From positions 1 to 23,343 of the forward strand of contig CAIVHJ010000018.1 in assembly GCA_903905665.1 (NCBI GenBank): DNA of 23,343 nucleotides, in the 5' to 3' direction. Both the position numbers and the translations under genes were made by a program. Origin of the DNA: an uncultured Phycisphaerales bacterium (lineage in GTDB: Bacteria; Planctomycetota; Phycisphaerae; UBA1845; CAIVHJ01). Shown here one piece after another: positions 1 through 7,067 of the stretch; within the stretch, counting starts at the first letter, position 1, and each line of letters starts with the position of its first letter. The notes under the pieces are model-generated. The model worked only from the letters and a program-made list of their open reading frames with translations, was not told the origin of the DNA and did not search any database.

Positions 1-102
1 GGAGGTAGAACCCGAATGCACGAGGAAATGCCCGCTTCGACGGGACTTCCGAGCATCGGCGTACCACCCACATTGAAAAAGGGTTCATCAAACCGCTGAT
101 CA
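1..102 (+). CDS. C-terminal end of an unrecognised protein (partial)
   Basis: Frame 1 is open from the window edge to a TGA at 100-102 and would give the last 33 or so residues of a protein whose start lies outside the window. I do not recognise it. It ends with a basic, Ser/Asn-rich tail (LKKGSSNR). The main support is position: a strong intrinsic terminator on the same strand begins about 35 bases later, so some + strand gene must end near here. A second frame stays open from base 9 to a TGA at 132-134, so the frame assignment is uncertain. Confidence 0.3.
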
Positions 103-136
103 TCGGCTTCGGCGGACAACATCGTGTGGCTTGAAT

Positions 137-170
137 GAAAAGGGCCCGCTCGTTCGGGCCTTTTTCTTTT
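137..170 (+). terminator. Intrinsic terminator
   Basis: A GC-rich stem, GGCCCG (143-148) pairing with CGGGCC (155-160), is extended by a G-T and several A-T pairs. It closes a six-base loop and is followed by a T-rich tract (161-170). This is the form of a Rho-independent terminator on the + strand. It separates the upstream gene from the lipoprotein gene at 253. Confidence 0.85.
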
Positions 171-208
171 GCGCGAGCCGCCTGTGGACCCCGAAGCAAC
201 AAGCAGGA

Positions 209-214
209 TACAAT
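209..214 (+). promoter_or_regulatory. Possible -10 element for the lipoprotein gene
   Basis: TACAAT lies 39 bases before the lipoprotein start codon, in the space after the upstream terminator where a new promoter is expected. It is the same hexamer as the -10 of the better-formed promoter before nuoI. No good -35 sits at the right distance, so the call rests on position and one hexamer. Confidence 0.3.
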
Positions 215-252
215 AGCCACCCTGAATCTTTTTTTGAAAGGAAGTAAGGACT

Positions 253-900
253 ATGAAGTTATTTCAGAAGCAGATGTGGTGGGTGGCTGGTGTTGTGGTA
301 ATGGGGGTGGGGGCGTGCGCGCCGATGATTACACCGCCTCAGGATATCCCGAGCGAAATTCAATACGTGCTCGACAATCCGACCGTCTTTGCGCAATCGG
401 CCGATGATCCGATGGTGGATACGGCACCGGGGACCGTCGTGGATGAGATGAGCACACTGGATGGGTGCTGGGGAGCAACCGGCGTGTTCACGCAAGAGGG
501 CAACAACCCGGAGGTGACCAATTCAGAAGCCTATCATTTTGATTCGGCTGCCGGAACGATAAACTGGCAAATCTATCAAACGATTTCGGCACCCGTGGTG
601 GGGGCGGTTTCGGCGCTGCTCAATCCGGTGGGTACTTATGTGGTCAATGCGGGAGGAACCGGGATTACGATCACCTACACCCTTCTTCGAGGAAGCGATC
701 TCCAGACCGGCGTCATTCACGACGCACCCTACAACGTCGATACCATGGGTACGATCCTGACGAGCGGTTCGGAGGTGCTGGTGACGGTGGATGGGGACAA
801 GATGAAAATCGCCAACGGCACGTTGAAGGATAAGTTTGAAAGCCAGCGAGCCGAGTTGATCTTTGTGCGGTTTGACTGTCCGACAGCGGTGAATCCGTAA
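253..900 (+). CDS. Lipoprotein of unknown function
   Basis: This is a 215-residue exported lipoprotein. Residues 1-21 form a signal peptide (short basic start, then a hydrophobic stretch), ending in the lipobox VGAC with Cys22 as the lipidated residue. The mature part opens with a Pro-rich linker and then carries a single domain from about residue 70. That domain starts LDGCWGATG and is rich in beta-type, Gly/Thr/Val segments. It ends ELIFVRFDCP, loosely recalling small lipocalin-like domains, but no family is claimed. A strong ribosome site (GAAAGGAAG) lies just before the ATG, which fixes the start. The gene converges on a truncated glmS copy only 15 bases after its stop. A stretch at 1128-1169 encodes a close variant of its C-terminus, implying that a related second gene once lay there. 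Confidence 0.8.
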   Translation: MKLFQKQMWWVAGVVVMGVGACAPMITPPQDIPSEIQYVLDNPTVFAQSADDPMVDTAPGTVVDEMSTLDGCWGATGVFTQEGNNPEVTNSEAYHFDSAAGTINWQIYQTISAPVVGAVSALLNPVGTYVVNAGGTGITITYTLLRGSDLQTGVIHDAPYNVDTMGTILTSGSEVLVTVDGDKMKIANGTLKDKFESQRAELIFVRFDCPTAVNP

Positions 901-914
901 CTCCGTTGAACCGA

Positions 915-1126
915 TCACTCCACGGTGACGCTTTTGGCGAGGTTGCGGGGTTTGTCCACGTTGCAGCCACGGAGCACGGCGGTGTGATAGGCGAGCAGTT
1001 GAAGAGGGATGATGGTCAGCAGGGGTTGAAGCGGTTTGGGGTAGTCGGGAACGTAAAAGACGTGGTCGCAGAGTTTGCGGACGGTCTGGTCCCCTTCGGT
1101 GGCGACGGCGATGACGTGTCCGCCGC
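915..1126 (-). pseudogene. Truncated duplicate of the glmS 3' end
   Basis: Read on the minus strand, this encodes the last 70 or so residues of GlmS, from RGGHVIAVATEGD to the invariant ending KPRNLAKSVTVE and its own stop (TGA). It aligns without gaps to 2331-2542 inside the intact glmS, in the same orientation. I count about 18 differences in 209 bases by hand. Only five change a residue (H/Q, A/T, I/V, C/Y, E/K), so most of the divergence arose while both copies were under protein-level selection. Upstream of RGGHV the similarity stops abruptly near 1126, and the frame meets a stop about 35 bases further on. There is no start or ribosome site. It is a relic, not an expressed gene, although it could still serve as a recombination substrate with glmS. 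Confidence 0.85.
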
Positions 1127-1127
1127 G

Positions 1128-1169
1128 GAGTTGGTCTTCATTCGCTTCGATCGCCCGAAGTCACTTTGA
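1128..1169 (+). pseudogene. Remnant 3' end of a second lipoprotein gene
   Basis: In the + frame this reads AELVFIRFDRPKSL then stop. The end of the lipoprotein at 253-900 is AELIFVRFDCPTAVNP. Eight of the first eleven residues match and two of the other three are I/V exchanges. Most base differences fall at third positions. The match starts exactly where the glmS-derived sequence stops (1126-1128). I read it as the last codons of a diverged paralogue or allele of that lipoprotein gene, left at a recombination junction. The match is short, so chance cannot be fully excluded. Confidence 0.5.
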
Positions 1170-1773
1170 GATTACGGCAGGATATCTGGTGCATCACCAT
1201 GACCGGACATAGTTGTTCAACAACTGATATCTGCTTCTCGGTAAAGAGCCCTTTGTTCAACGCTCGCTGTAGTCGTGTACGGGAAATCTGGCCGACCTGA
1301 GGCCAGAGTCTGGTTTCAGTGACCACATCTTCCAAAAGGCGCCGTTGTTCGCTGCCGGCCGGCGGCACGATGCGAGAAGTCAGCGAACGTACTATGGCAA
1401 CAGATTGAGATCCTCGATACTCTGATCGCTGTGTTCCGTTTGCCTGTTGAATGAGGAAGTTGCGCCAGAACTCTTTTTCTTTGTTAATACAGTCGATTTG
1501 TTTGGTGATTTCGTAATATCGATCAACTACTTTGGTCAAATGAACTGCCATTAAATCATCGAACCGTCGACGCAGCTCAGTCAGTTTGAGTGTGTATTTC
1601 TCAAACGAGAGGGCGTCTCGCCGATAATGTTCTCGTAGCGTTTCAAAAACCTCACCCGCCTGAGCGCACTTCTGTGTATCGCACTTTCCTTCTGTCAGGT
1701 TATCCACAACTTCGGTAATGAAGGAGATAGCCTGATTGATTTGACCCTCACCGGACATGTCGTCATTCTCCAT
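1138..1773 (-). CDS. Unknown coiled-coil protein in a TA-like cassette
   Basis: This is a 211-residue soluble protein that I do not recognise. Residues about 40-115 are strongly helical and charged, with likely coiled-coil stretches around LTELRRRFDDLMAVHL and EITKQIDCINKEKEFW. After a polar linker, residues about 130-200 look like a compact helical domain (PPAGSEQRRLLEDVV, then SRTRLQRALNKGLFTEKQ). No signal peptide or membrane segment is seen. The ATG follows the stop of the YgiT-like gene by two bases, so the two are probably translationally coupled; a second ATG five codons in is possible. Its last codons run antisense through the lipoprotein remnant, so its original 3' end may have been replaced and the tail TSGDRSE may not be native. 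It is the third gene of the DUF4258/YgiT cassette, but its role is unknown. Confidence 0.65.
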   Translation of the reverse strand: MENDDMSGEGQINQAISFITEVVDNLTEGKCDTQKCAQAGEVFETLREHYRRDALSFEKYTLKLTELRRRFDDLMAVHLTKVVDRYYEITKQIDCINKEKEFWRNFLIQQANGTQRSEYRGSQSVAIVRSLTSRIVPPAGSEQRRLLEDVVTETRLWPQVGQISRTRLQRALNKGLFTEKQISVVEQLCPVMVMHQISCRNLKVTSGDRSE

Positions 1774-1775
1774 TG

Positions 1776-2003
1776 TTAAGCGGCGACATAAGAACGTATT
1801 TCGACTTGTCCCCCGGTCGTCGCGGCTTGTTCGGCCTGTTGAAGAAGCCTGGCTGATATGTATTCATCTACATATTGTTCCCCACAGTTGACGCATACCT
1901 GAGCAGGTACAGATTTGATTAGGACGGTGGTTCCGTTGCGTTCCAGAGTGACGGATACTTGCGCTGGACTGGTTTGGCCGTGTTTGCAAATGACGCAAAT
2001 CAT
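1776..2003 (-). CDS. YgiT-type zinc finger protein (MqsA N-terminal-like antitoxin)
   Basis: This small 75-residue protein has two CxxC pairs (C3/C6 and C37/C40), the zinc-binding pattern of the YgiT/MqsA N-terminal domain. It lacks the C-terminal helix-turn-helix of full-length MqsA, as in many short YgiT-type partners of DUF4258 proteins. The start chosen is the ATG at 2003-2001. It has GGAGG eight bases upstream and overlaps the stop of the DUF4258 gene as ATGA, the usual sign of translational coupling. The frame is open further upstream, but that stretch lies inside the DUF4258 gene and is not protein-like. It is likely the antitoxin or partner of a two-gene type II TA module, and may bind its neighbour. 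Toxicity is inferred from family context only. Confidence 0.8.
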   Translation of the reverse strand: MICVICKHGQTSPAQVSVTLERNGTTVLIKSVPAQVCVNCGEQYVDEYISARLLQQAEQAATTGGQVEIRSYVAA

Positions 2004-2287
2004 TGCATGATCCTCCGCCGGAAAGTCGGGTCCCATTGGCTGGGATCGGGCGTGTACACTGTGATAATGATAGTATATCGTTGATCGGGAGTATCGGCAG
2101 CTACTACATGGATCGGCCGATTGTCGCAAAAGCCAAGTATCAATCGGCTGGGGTATGGAAGGTCCTGAGGATAATTCTCAATGACTTCCCCGTTTGCCAA
2201 TACCGTTTTAACGTCTTCCTCGCTGATGTGGCGCTGGAACATACGTTCAAGTGCGTGGACGCGGAAAAGCAGCAGAGGTTGATTCAT
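2000..2287 (-). CDS. DUF4258 protein, probable toxin partner of the YgiT-type gene
   Basis: This 95-residue protein has the full DUF4258 pattern: HALERMFQRHISEEDV near the N-terminus, then NGEVIENYP, PYPSRLILG, PIHVVAAD, and a closing IITVYTPDPSQWDPTFRRR. DUF4258 proteins are commonly encoded directly before a short YgiT/MqsA-like zinc finger gene, as here, and have been proposed as toxins with a compact RelE/BrnT-like fold. The biochemical activity is not established from the sequence. It is the first gene of a three-gene minus-strand cassette directly downstream of glmS (43-base gap). That gap is AT-rich and, on the minus strand, contains TATAAAAT-like sequence that could supply a -10. Readthrough from glmS is also possible because no terminator is visible between them. 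Confidence 0.8.
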   Translation of the reverse strand: MNQPLLLFRVHALERMFQRHISEEDVKTVLANGEVIENYPQDLPYPSRLILGFCDNRPIHVVAADTPDQRYTIIITVYTPDPSQWDPTFRRRIMQ

Positions 2288-2330
2288 GTTCCGACATCTC
2301 GATGTATGATTGATCTTAACATTTTATATT

Positions 2331-4157
2331 TTATTCCACGGTGACGCTTTTGGCGAGGTTTCGGGGTTTGTCCACATTGCAGCCTCGGAGCACGGCGGTG
2401 TGATAGGCGAGTAGTTGAAGCGGGATGATGGTCAGTAAGGGTTGAAGTGGTTCGGGGCAATCGGGGACGTAGAAGATGTGGTCGCAGAGTTTGCGGACGG
2501 CGTGGTCACCTTCGGTGGCGACGGCGATGACGTGTCCGCCGCGACTTTTGACCTCGTGAATGTTGCCGAGGATTTTTTCGTACTGGTTTCCCTTTGTGGC
2601 GATGAAGACGACGGGCATGCCCTCGGAGATGAGTGCGATGGGGCCGTGTTTCATTTCGGCGGCGGGGAGGCCCTCGGCGTGAATGTAGCTGATTTCCTTG
2701 ATTTTGAGCGCGCCTTCGAGCGCCACGGGATAATTGTAGCCCCGTCCGAGATACAACCAGTTGTTTTGGTGGTGGTATTGTTGCGCCACCGAAAGAATCT
2801 GATCGGAGAGACTGAGCACTTCCTTCATCTGATCGGGAATGCGATCGAGCGCCTGCATCAGATGGTTCGCTTGCGATTGCGAGAGATGATGTCGTCGTCC
2901 GAGGAAAAGGCCGAGCATCGAAAGAACCGCGACTTGACCGATGAAGGCCTTGGTGCTCGCCACGCCGATTTCGGGTCCGACGTGGAGATAGATACCGGCG
3001 TCGGTTTCGCGTGAGAGAGTGGAGCCCACGACGTTGACGAGTCCCAGGACGAGCGCTCCTTTTTCTTTGGCTTCACGAACGGCGGCGAGAGTATCGACGG
3101 TTTCACCGCTTTGGGAGACGGCGATGACGACCGTTTGGTCTTCGATGATCGGATTACGGTAGCGAAATTCGCTGGCGTATTCGGTTTCGCAGGGAACGCG
3201 AGCAACGTCCTCAAAGAAGTATTCGCCGATGAGTCCGGCGTGAAAAGCGGTTCCACAGGCGGTCATGATGAAGCGTTTGGCGTGGACGAGTTCCCGTGTG
3301 AATTTGCTGATGCCGCCCAGCGTGATGGTTCCGGCGCCGGCGTCCAGTCGTCCCCTCAGTCCGTCGCGCATGGCGTCGGGCTGCTCGAAAATTTCCTTGA
3401 GCATGAAATGTTCATATCCGCCGAGTTCGATTTCCTCGAGGGTCCACTCAATTTCTTCGACATCCTTGCTGACAGGGAGCGCATCGAGCGTGGTGGTTCG
3501 AAAGCCGTCACAGGTGATTTTGGCAATTTCACCATCCGCCAGGTAGATGACCTGCGAGGTGTGCGCGAGCAGGGCGGCGGCGTCGGAGGCGATGAGATTT
3601 TCGTTTTCACCGATGCCGATGATGAGCGGGCTGCCCTTGCGTGCGGCCACGATTTTATCGGGTTCGTCGGCGCAGACGACGGCGATTCCGTAAGTACCCT
3701 GCACGTCGTTCAGCGCGGTCCGGACCGCTTTTTCCAGATCGCCGTCATAAAAATATCCGATCAACTGCGCGAGGACTTCGGTGTCCGTTTCAGAGAGGCA
3801 CTCGATGCCTTCGCGATGGAGGAATTTTTTGAGCGTGTCGAAGTTTTCGATGATGCCGTTGTGGACCAGCGCGATGCGTCCGCTCGCATCCTGATGGGGA
3901 TGGGCGTTGATTTCGTTGGGCGCCCCGTGGGTCGCCCAGCGGGTGTGTGCGATTCCGATATACGAGGGAGGCAGGTTCCAGTTCAGTTTGGCTTCCAGGG
4001 CCGCAATCCTACCCGCTGTTTTGACGACGGTGAGTCCGCCGTCTCGCAACAGGGCCAGACCGGCGGAATCATATCCGCGATACTCCAGCCGCTTGAGACC
4101 TTCGACAAGAATCGACTGGGCATCGCGATGGCCGACATAACCAACGATTCCACACAT
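2331..4157 (-). CDS. glmS: Glutamine--fructose-6-phosphate aminotransferase (isomerizing)
   Basis: GlmS makes glucosamine-6-phosphate from fructose-6-phosphate and glutamine, the first committed step to UDP-GlcNAc for the cell envelope. The 608 residues match the usual length. The protein starts MCGIVGYVG, so Cys2 becomes the N-terminal nucleophile after Met removal. The glutaminase domain shows RLEYRGYDSAG, HTRWATHG, HNGIIEN and SETDTEV. Two SIS domains follow (ACGTAFHAG, SQSGETVDT, VASTKAF), then RGYNYPVALEGALKIKE, HAEGLPAAEMKHGP and the conserved end KPRNLAKSVTVE. The start at 4157 is set by GGAGG five bases upstream; the frame continues 25 codons further but is not GlmS-like. No glmS-ribozyme-like leader was recognised. 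Its last 209 coding bases are duplicated at 918-1126. It is divergent from rarA. Confidence 0.98.
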   Translation of the reverse strand: MCGIVGYVGHRDAQSILVEGLKRLEYRGYDSAGLALLRDGGLTVVKTAGRIAALEAKLNWNLPPSYIGIAHTRWATHGAPNEINAHPHQDASGRIALVHNGIIENFDTLKKFLHREGIECLSETDTEVLAQLIGYFYDGDLEKAVRTALNDVQGTYGIAVVCADEPDKIVAARKGSPLIIGIGENENLIASDAAALLAHTSQVIYLADGEIAKITCDGFRTTTLDALPVSKDVEEIEWTLEEIELGGYEHFMLKEIFEQPDAMRDGLRGRLDAGAGTITLGGISKFTRELVHAKRFIMTACGTAFHAGLIGEYFFEDVARVPCETEYASEFRYRNPIIEDQTVVIAVSQSGETVDTLAAVREAKEKGALVLGLVNVVGSTLSRETDAGIYLHVGPEIGVASTKAFIGQVAVLSMLGLFLGRRHHLSQSQANHLMQALDRIPDQMKEVLSLSDQILSVAQQYHHQNNWLYLGRGYNYPVALEGALKIKEISYIHAEGLPAAEMKHGPIALISEGMPVVFIATKGNQYEKILGNIHEVKSRGGHVIAVATEGDHAVRKLCDHIFYVPDCPEPLQPLLTIIPLQLLAYHTAVLRGCNVDKPRNLAKSVTVE

Positions 4158-4166
4158 AGCCACCTC

Positions 4167-4176
4167 CACGTACGTG
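4167..4176. promoter_or_regulatory. Perfect 10-bp palindrome in the glmS-rarA divergent spacer
   Basis: CACGTACGTG sits directly before the glmS ribosome site in the 144-base spacer between the divergent glmS and rarA starts. Its position in the glmS leader would suit an operator or a small structural element. No convincing -35/-10 pair was seen on either strand in this spacer. The function is a guess, and a palindrome of this length could be chance. Confidence 0.2.
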
Positions 4177-4301
4177 ATTATCGAGCAAAAACAGCATAGA
4201 ATCAAAGGAGAATTCCGGTGTGGTATTCGCAAGTTAAAGGCGGCGAAGGTTAGGAAAGGTATTCTTTACCTGACAAGGTGGCGGCGATAGGCTATGGGGT
4301 G

Positions 4302-5651
4302 ATGGATTTATTTCAGGAACAACGCAAGCAATCTCACAAAGCGGTGGAACCGTTGGCGGTTCGGATGAGGCCGAGGGTGCTGGAGGAGTTCGTCGGTCAG
4401 GAGCATTTTCTAGGCGAGGGGAAGTTGCTTCGGCGGATGCTGCTGGCGGATCGGCTGGGGAGCATGATTTTTTACGGTCCGCCGGGAACCGGCAAGACGA
4501 CGCTCGCCCATGTCATCGCCCACCACACGCAAGCGGAATTTGTGGAAGTCAACGCGGCCGGGGTTGGGGTGAAAGAAATCCGGGAAATCATAGATCAAGC
4601 CAAAACGCGACTGGAGACTTCCGGTGGGCGGACGATTTTGTTCATCGATGAAATTCATCGGTTCACGAAAGCCCAGCAGGACGTGCTGCTGAACGACGTG
4701 GAGAAGGGGATCATCATTCTAATCGGGTCCACGACCGAGAATCCGTTTTTCAGCGTGAATTCCCCGCTGATTTCTCGCAGCCAGATATTTCAGTTTGAGC
4801 CATTGGCGGAAGCGCATATTGTGTCATTGCTTCATCGTGCATTGCAGGATGTCGAGCGTGGACTGGGACGTTATTCGATTCGCGCCGCACCGGAAGCGCT
4901 GGCACATCTGGCGAAGCGATGCGACGGGGACGCCCGGCGCGCGCTGACCGGTTTGGAGGTGGCGGTTTTGTCACAAATCGCAGTCAAAGATTCCCCTGCC
5001 AAGGCGAAAGACAAGGCTATGGTCGTCGATCTCGCTACCGTGGAAGAATCGATACAACAGAAGGCGATTGTGTATGATCGGCAGGGAGATGCTCATTACG
5101 ATGCGGCGTCGGCGTTTATCAAGTCGATGCGGGGAAGCGACCCTGACGCGGCGGTTTATTGGTTGGCGAAAATGCTTGAGGCGGGTGAAGACCCGCGATT
5201 TATCGCGCGGCGGATTGCGATTCTGGCTTCGGAAGACATCGGCAATGCCGATCCGATGGCGCTGGTCGTCGCCAACGCCGCGTTCCAGGTGACCCTGCAG
5301 ATCGGATTACCCGAATGCCGGCTGACGCTGGCGCAGGCGGTGGTTTACATGGCGTGTGCGCCCAAATCCAACGCGTCGGCGATGGCGATCTGGTCCGCCG
5401 GCAGCGACATCAAGGAAAACCGCACGATTCCGGTTCCCAAACATTTGCGTGATGCCAACTATCGGGGGGCGAAGCAGCTGGGCCATGGAAAGGGTTACGA
5501 GTATCCCCATGAGGCACCGGGAGCCTACCTCGATCAGGATTATCTGGGGGTAGATCGACAGTATTACATTCCAACCGACCGCGGATATGAAAAGACCATG
5601 GGCGATTATTTGAGCCGGATTCGAGGCCCATCCGAAGAACCTGAAACATGA
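4302..5651 (+). CDS. rarA: Replication-associated recombination protein A (RarA/MgsA AAA+ ATPase)
   Basis: RarA is a clamp-loader-like AAA+ ATPase that acts at stalled forks and single-stranded gaps. The 449-residue protein begins MDLFQEQ, the usual RarA start. It has RMRPRVLEEFVGQEH, Walker A GPPGTGKTT (residues 59-67), Walker B ILFIDEIHRF, sensor 1 GSTTENP and the arginine finger region SPLISRSQIF. The C-terminal half carries the family signatures YDAASAFIKSMRGSDPDAA, ARRIAILASEDIGNADP and, near the end, KGYEYPHEAPGAYLDQDYL. A GTG eight codons upstream (4278) is possible, but MDLF is the conserved beginning. It is transcribed away from glmS and lies upstream of the nuo promoter region. No terminator hairpin was seen after its stop. 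Confidence 0.95.
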   Translation: MDLFQEQRKQSHKAVEPLAVRMRPRVLEEFVGQEHFLGEGKLLRRMLLADRLGSMIFYGPPGTGKTTLAHVIAHHTQAEFVEVNAAGVGVKEIREIIDQAKTRLETSGGRTILFIDEIHRFTKAQQDVLLNDVEKGIIILIGSTTENPFFSVNSPLISRSQIFQFEPLAEAHIVSLLHRALQDVERGLGRYSIRAAPEALAHLAKRCDGDARRALTGLEVAVLSQIAVKDSPAKAKDKAMVVDLATVEESIQQKAIVYDRQGDAHYDAASAFIKSMRGSDPDAAVYWLAKMLEAGEDPRFIARRIAILASEDIGNADPMALVVANAAFQVTLQIGLPECRLTLAQAVVYMACAPKSNASAMAIWSAGSDIKENRTIPVPKHLRDANYRGAKQLGHGKGYEYPHEAPGAYLDQDYLGVDRQYYIPTDRGYEKTMGDYLSRIRGPSEEPET

Positions 5652-5798
5652 TGATGTACTGTTTTTATTAGAGCGAAACATGACGTGTGTTCATCTGATG
5701 TGAATCACTCAAGCGGAGTTTCAAACACGAAGTTGTGGAGGTTTTTCCTGCGGCGAAGCGATTGAAATGCCAAACGCAATGCCTATGATCCTAACGGA

Positions 5799-5827
5799 TT
5801 GCAGCGGGGATATCGGAACGCTACAAT
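5799..5827 (+). promoter_or_regulatory. Probable sigma70-type promoter of the nuo operon
   Basis: TTGCAG (5799-5804) and TACAAT (5822-5827) are separated by exactly 17 bases, the optimal spacing, and the -10 matches the consensus at five of six positions. They lie in the 283-base gene-free stretch between rarA and nuoI, about 107 bases before the nuoI ATG. Apart from this I see no terminator, RNA element or repeat in that gap. A long 5' leader of about 100 bases is implied. Confidence 0.55.
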
Positions 5828-5934
5828 GCAGAACTTTTCATGGGTGACGAAGTTGTAAACCACCCACGCTGAAAATGGTTGCCGTATGTGGATCAGCAAG
5901 TGATTGCGGCAGATCGGGAAGCGACGGAGCCGTC

Positions 5935-6552
5935 ATGGTTGCGTACTTTCGACAAATCTATGAGGTGTTATTCACGATTTACGTCGGGATGCGACTGACG
6001 CTGAAGTACGCCTATACCAAACGCATTACCGTTCAATACCCCGATGTTAAACCGACGATCCAACAACGATTTCGCGGGATTCACTACTACGAGATCGAAC
6101 GATGCAGCGCCTGTGGTCTTTGCGCGAAGGCGTGTCCGGTGGATTGCATCTATATCGAGAAGTCGGGCGTACGCAAAATGGACAAAGCCACGGGGCGAGC
6201 CGTCGGTGGAGCCATGACGCGCTATGCCATTGATTATTCCAAGTGTATGTTTTGCGGATTGTGCACAGAGGCGTGTCCGACGGAATGCATCAAGATGGGC
6301 AACGTGCATGATTTTTCGGGATATGATCGCAAGAGCATGATCGTGGAGTTTACCGATTTAGCGCGGCAGGGTCATCGGACGGTTCAGCCTTATTGGATGC
6401 AAAACAGAAAGATGGCCGATTGGGTGACTCAACTGAAAAAGGAATGGCAGGATCGGGCGGAACCGGCGCGGGAGCATATGAAACAGGCGCTGGTCCAGAC
6501 CGAAGTGTCGGTTAAGAAGTCCGCCGATGACTCGCCGAAAACCGAAGGGTGA
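5935..6552 (+). CDS. nuoI: Complex I subunit NuoI (two [4Fe-4S] ferredoxin-like)
   Basis: NuoI carries clusters N6a and N6b, which pass electrons towards NuoB. In this 205-residue protein the two binding motifs are C57xxC60xxC63xxxC67P and C104xxC107xxC110xxxC114P, separated by the usual spacer. The N-terminus has the amphipathic, membrane-facing stretch expected before the clusters, and the C-terminus has a charged tail of about 50 residues. The ATG at 5935 has a GGAG ribosome site. An upstream in-frame ATG (5875) would add 20 residues unlike NuoI. The gene heads the operon instead of following nuoH, an unusual position. It overlaps the region of the next start (GTGA at 6549-6552), so nuoA is tightly coupled. 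Confidence 0.95.
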   Translation: MVAYFRQIYEVLFTIYVGMRLTLKYAYTKRITVQYPDVKPTIQQRFRGIHYYEIERCSACGLCAKACPVDCIYIEKSGVRKMDKATGRAVGGAMTRYAIDYSKCMFCGLCTEACPTECIKMGNVHDFSGYDRKSMIVEFTDLARQGHRTVQPYWMQNRKMADWVTQLKKEWQDRAEPAREHMKQALVQTEVSVKKSADDSPKTEG

Positions 6553-6569
6553 AGGCGAAAGGACAATCC

Positions 6570-6980
6570 ATGGGTACCAACGTAGAATTTCTTTTCGGAT
6601 TGTTGCTGTTCGCCGCCGCGGGAGTGGCGATGATATTGGGCGGATTGTTGCTGGGCAAATTGATTCGTCCGAAGGCACCCCAATCCGAAAAAGGCGCGGC
6701 GTATGAATGCGGTGAGCCGGCCGTCGGGTCGGGATGGGTGCAATACGATCTGCGGTTTTATGTGGTGGCGCTGGTGTTTGTGATTTTCGACGTGGAAATC
6801 ATGCTGCTGTGGCCCTGGGCGGTCGTGTTCAAGCAGGGAGGTGCGGCGGCGTTGTGGGATCTACTGTTTTTCTTCGGCGTGATCGTGGTGGGGTTTTTGT
6901 TTTTGTGGCGGTTCGGATATTTGGACTGGGTGCGATCTGTTTCGGGACAAGTTCCCCGGAACGAGGATGATCAAAATTAG
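6570..6980 (+). CDS. nuoA: Complex I subunit NuoA
   Basis: NuoA is a three-helix membrane subunit next to the quinone site. The 136-residue product has a first helix at about residues 8-30, the conserved loop EKGAAYECGEP, then YDLRFYVVALVFVIFDVEI with the conserved acidic residues of helix 2, and a third helix near residues 95-115. The ATG at 6570 is preceded by AAGGA at good spacing. A GTG at 6549 overlapping the nuoI stop would add seven residues and is the alternative. It is followed by an 84-base spacer to nuoB that contains a small hairpin and a short direct repeat. Confidence 0.95.
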   Translation: MGTNVEFLFGLLLFAAAGVAMILGGLLLGKLIRPKAPQSEKGAAYECGEPAVGSGWVQYDLRFYVVALVFVIFDVEIMLLWPWAVVFKQGGAAALWDLLFFFGVIVVGFLFLWRFGYLDWVRSVSGQVPRNEDDQN

Positions 6981-6996
6981 AGCGGTGCATCACGCG

Positions 6997-7009
6997 ACCC
7001 TTCGGGTCC
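6997..7009 (+). other. Small hairpin between nuoA and nuoB
   Basis: GACCC TTC GGGTC can form a five-pair stem with a three-base loop in the nuoA-nuoB spacer. It lacks a T-tract, so it is not an intrinsic terminator; it could be an mRNA processing or stability element. Support is limited to the inverted repeat. Confidence 0.3.
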
Positions 7010-7011
7010 GC

Positions 7012-7067
7012 CGCGAAACAGATGGTTCAATGCACAGATGACCAGACGCGAAACGGATGGTTCCATG
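7012..7067 (+). repeat. Short direct repeat spanning the nuoB start
   Basis: A 21-base near repeat occurs at 7012-7032 and 7047-7067, with 19 of 21 positions equal. Each copy ends in ATG. The second ATG (7065) is the proposed nuoB start. The first (7030) opens a three-codon frame that stops at 7041, immediately before nuoB. The arrangement looks like a small tandem duplication of a translation start region and may influence nuoB initiation. Confidence 0.6.

Noticed and set aside
906..1169. + strand open frame of 87 codons as a real gene
   Set aside because: Most of it is antisense to the glmS fragment; only its last codons look like a lipoprotein tail, so it is a junction artefact.
907..1170. 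Tn7 insertion at attTn7 downstream of glmS
   Set aside because: glmS 3' ends are Tn7 target sites, but no Tn7 transposition genes or end repeats are present, and Tn7 does not copy the glmS end.
3111..4199. Long + strand open frame antisense to glmS (362 codons)
   Set aside because: It lies entirely opposite a clear glmS, has Gly/Asp/Phe-biased composition typical of reverse-frame shadows, and shows no family motif.
4158..4301. glmS ribozyme or glucosamine riboswitch in the glmS leader
   Set aside because: The leader is short and I could not recognise the ribozyme core; the spacer is shared with divergent rarA.
5875..5934. Upstream ATG of nuoI
   Set aside because: It adds 20 residues unlike NuoI and has no ribosome site, while the ATG at 5935 has GGAG at good spacing.
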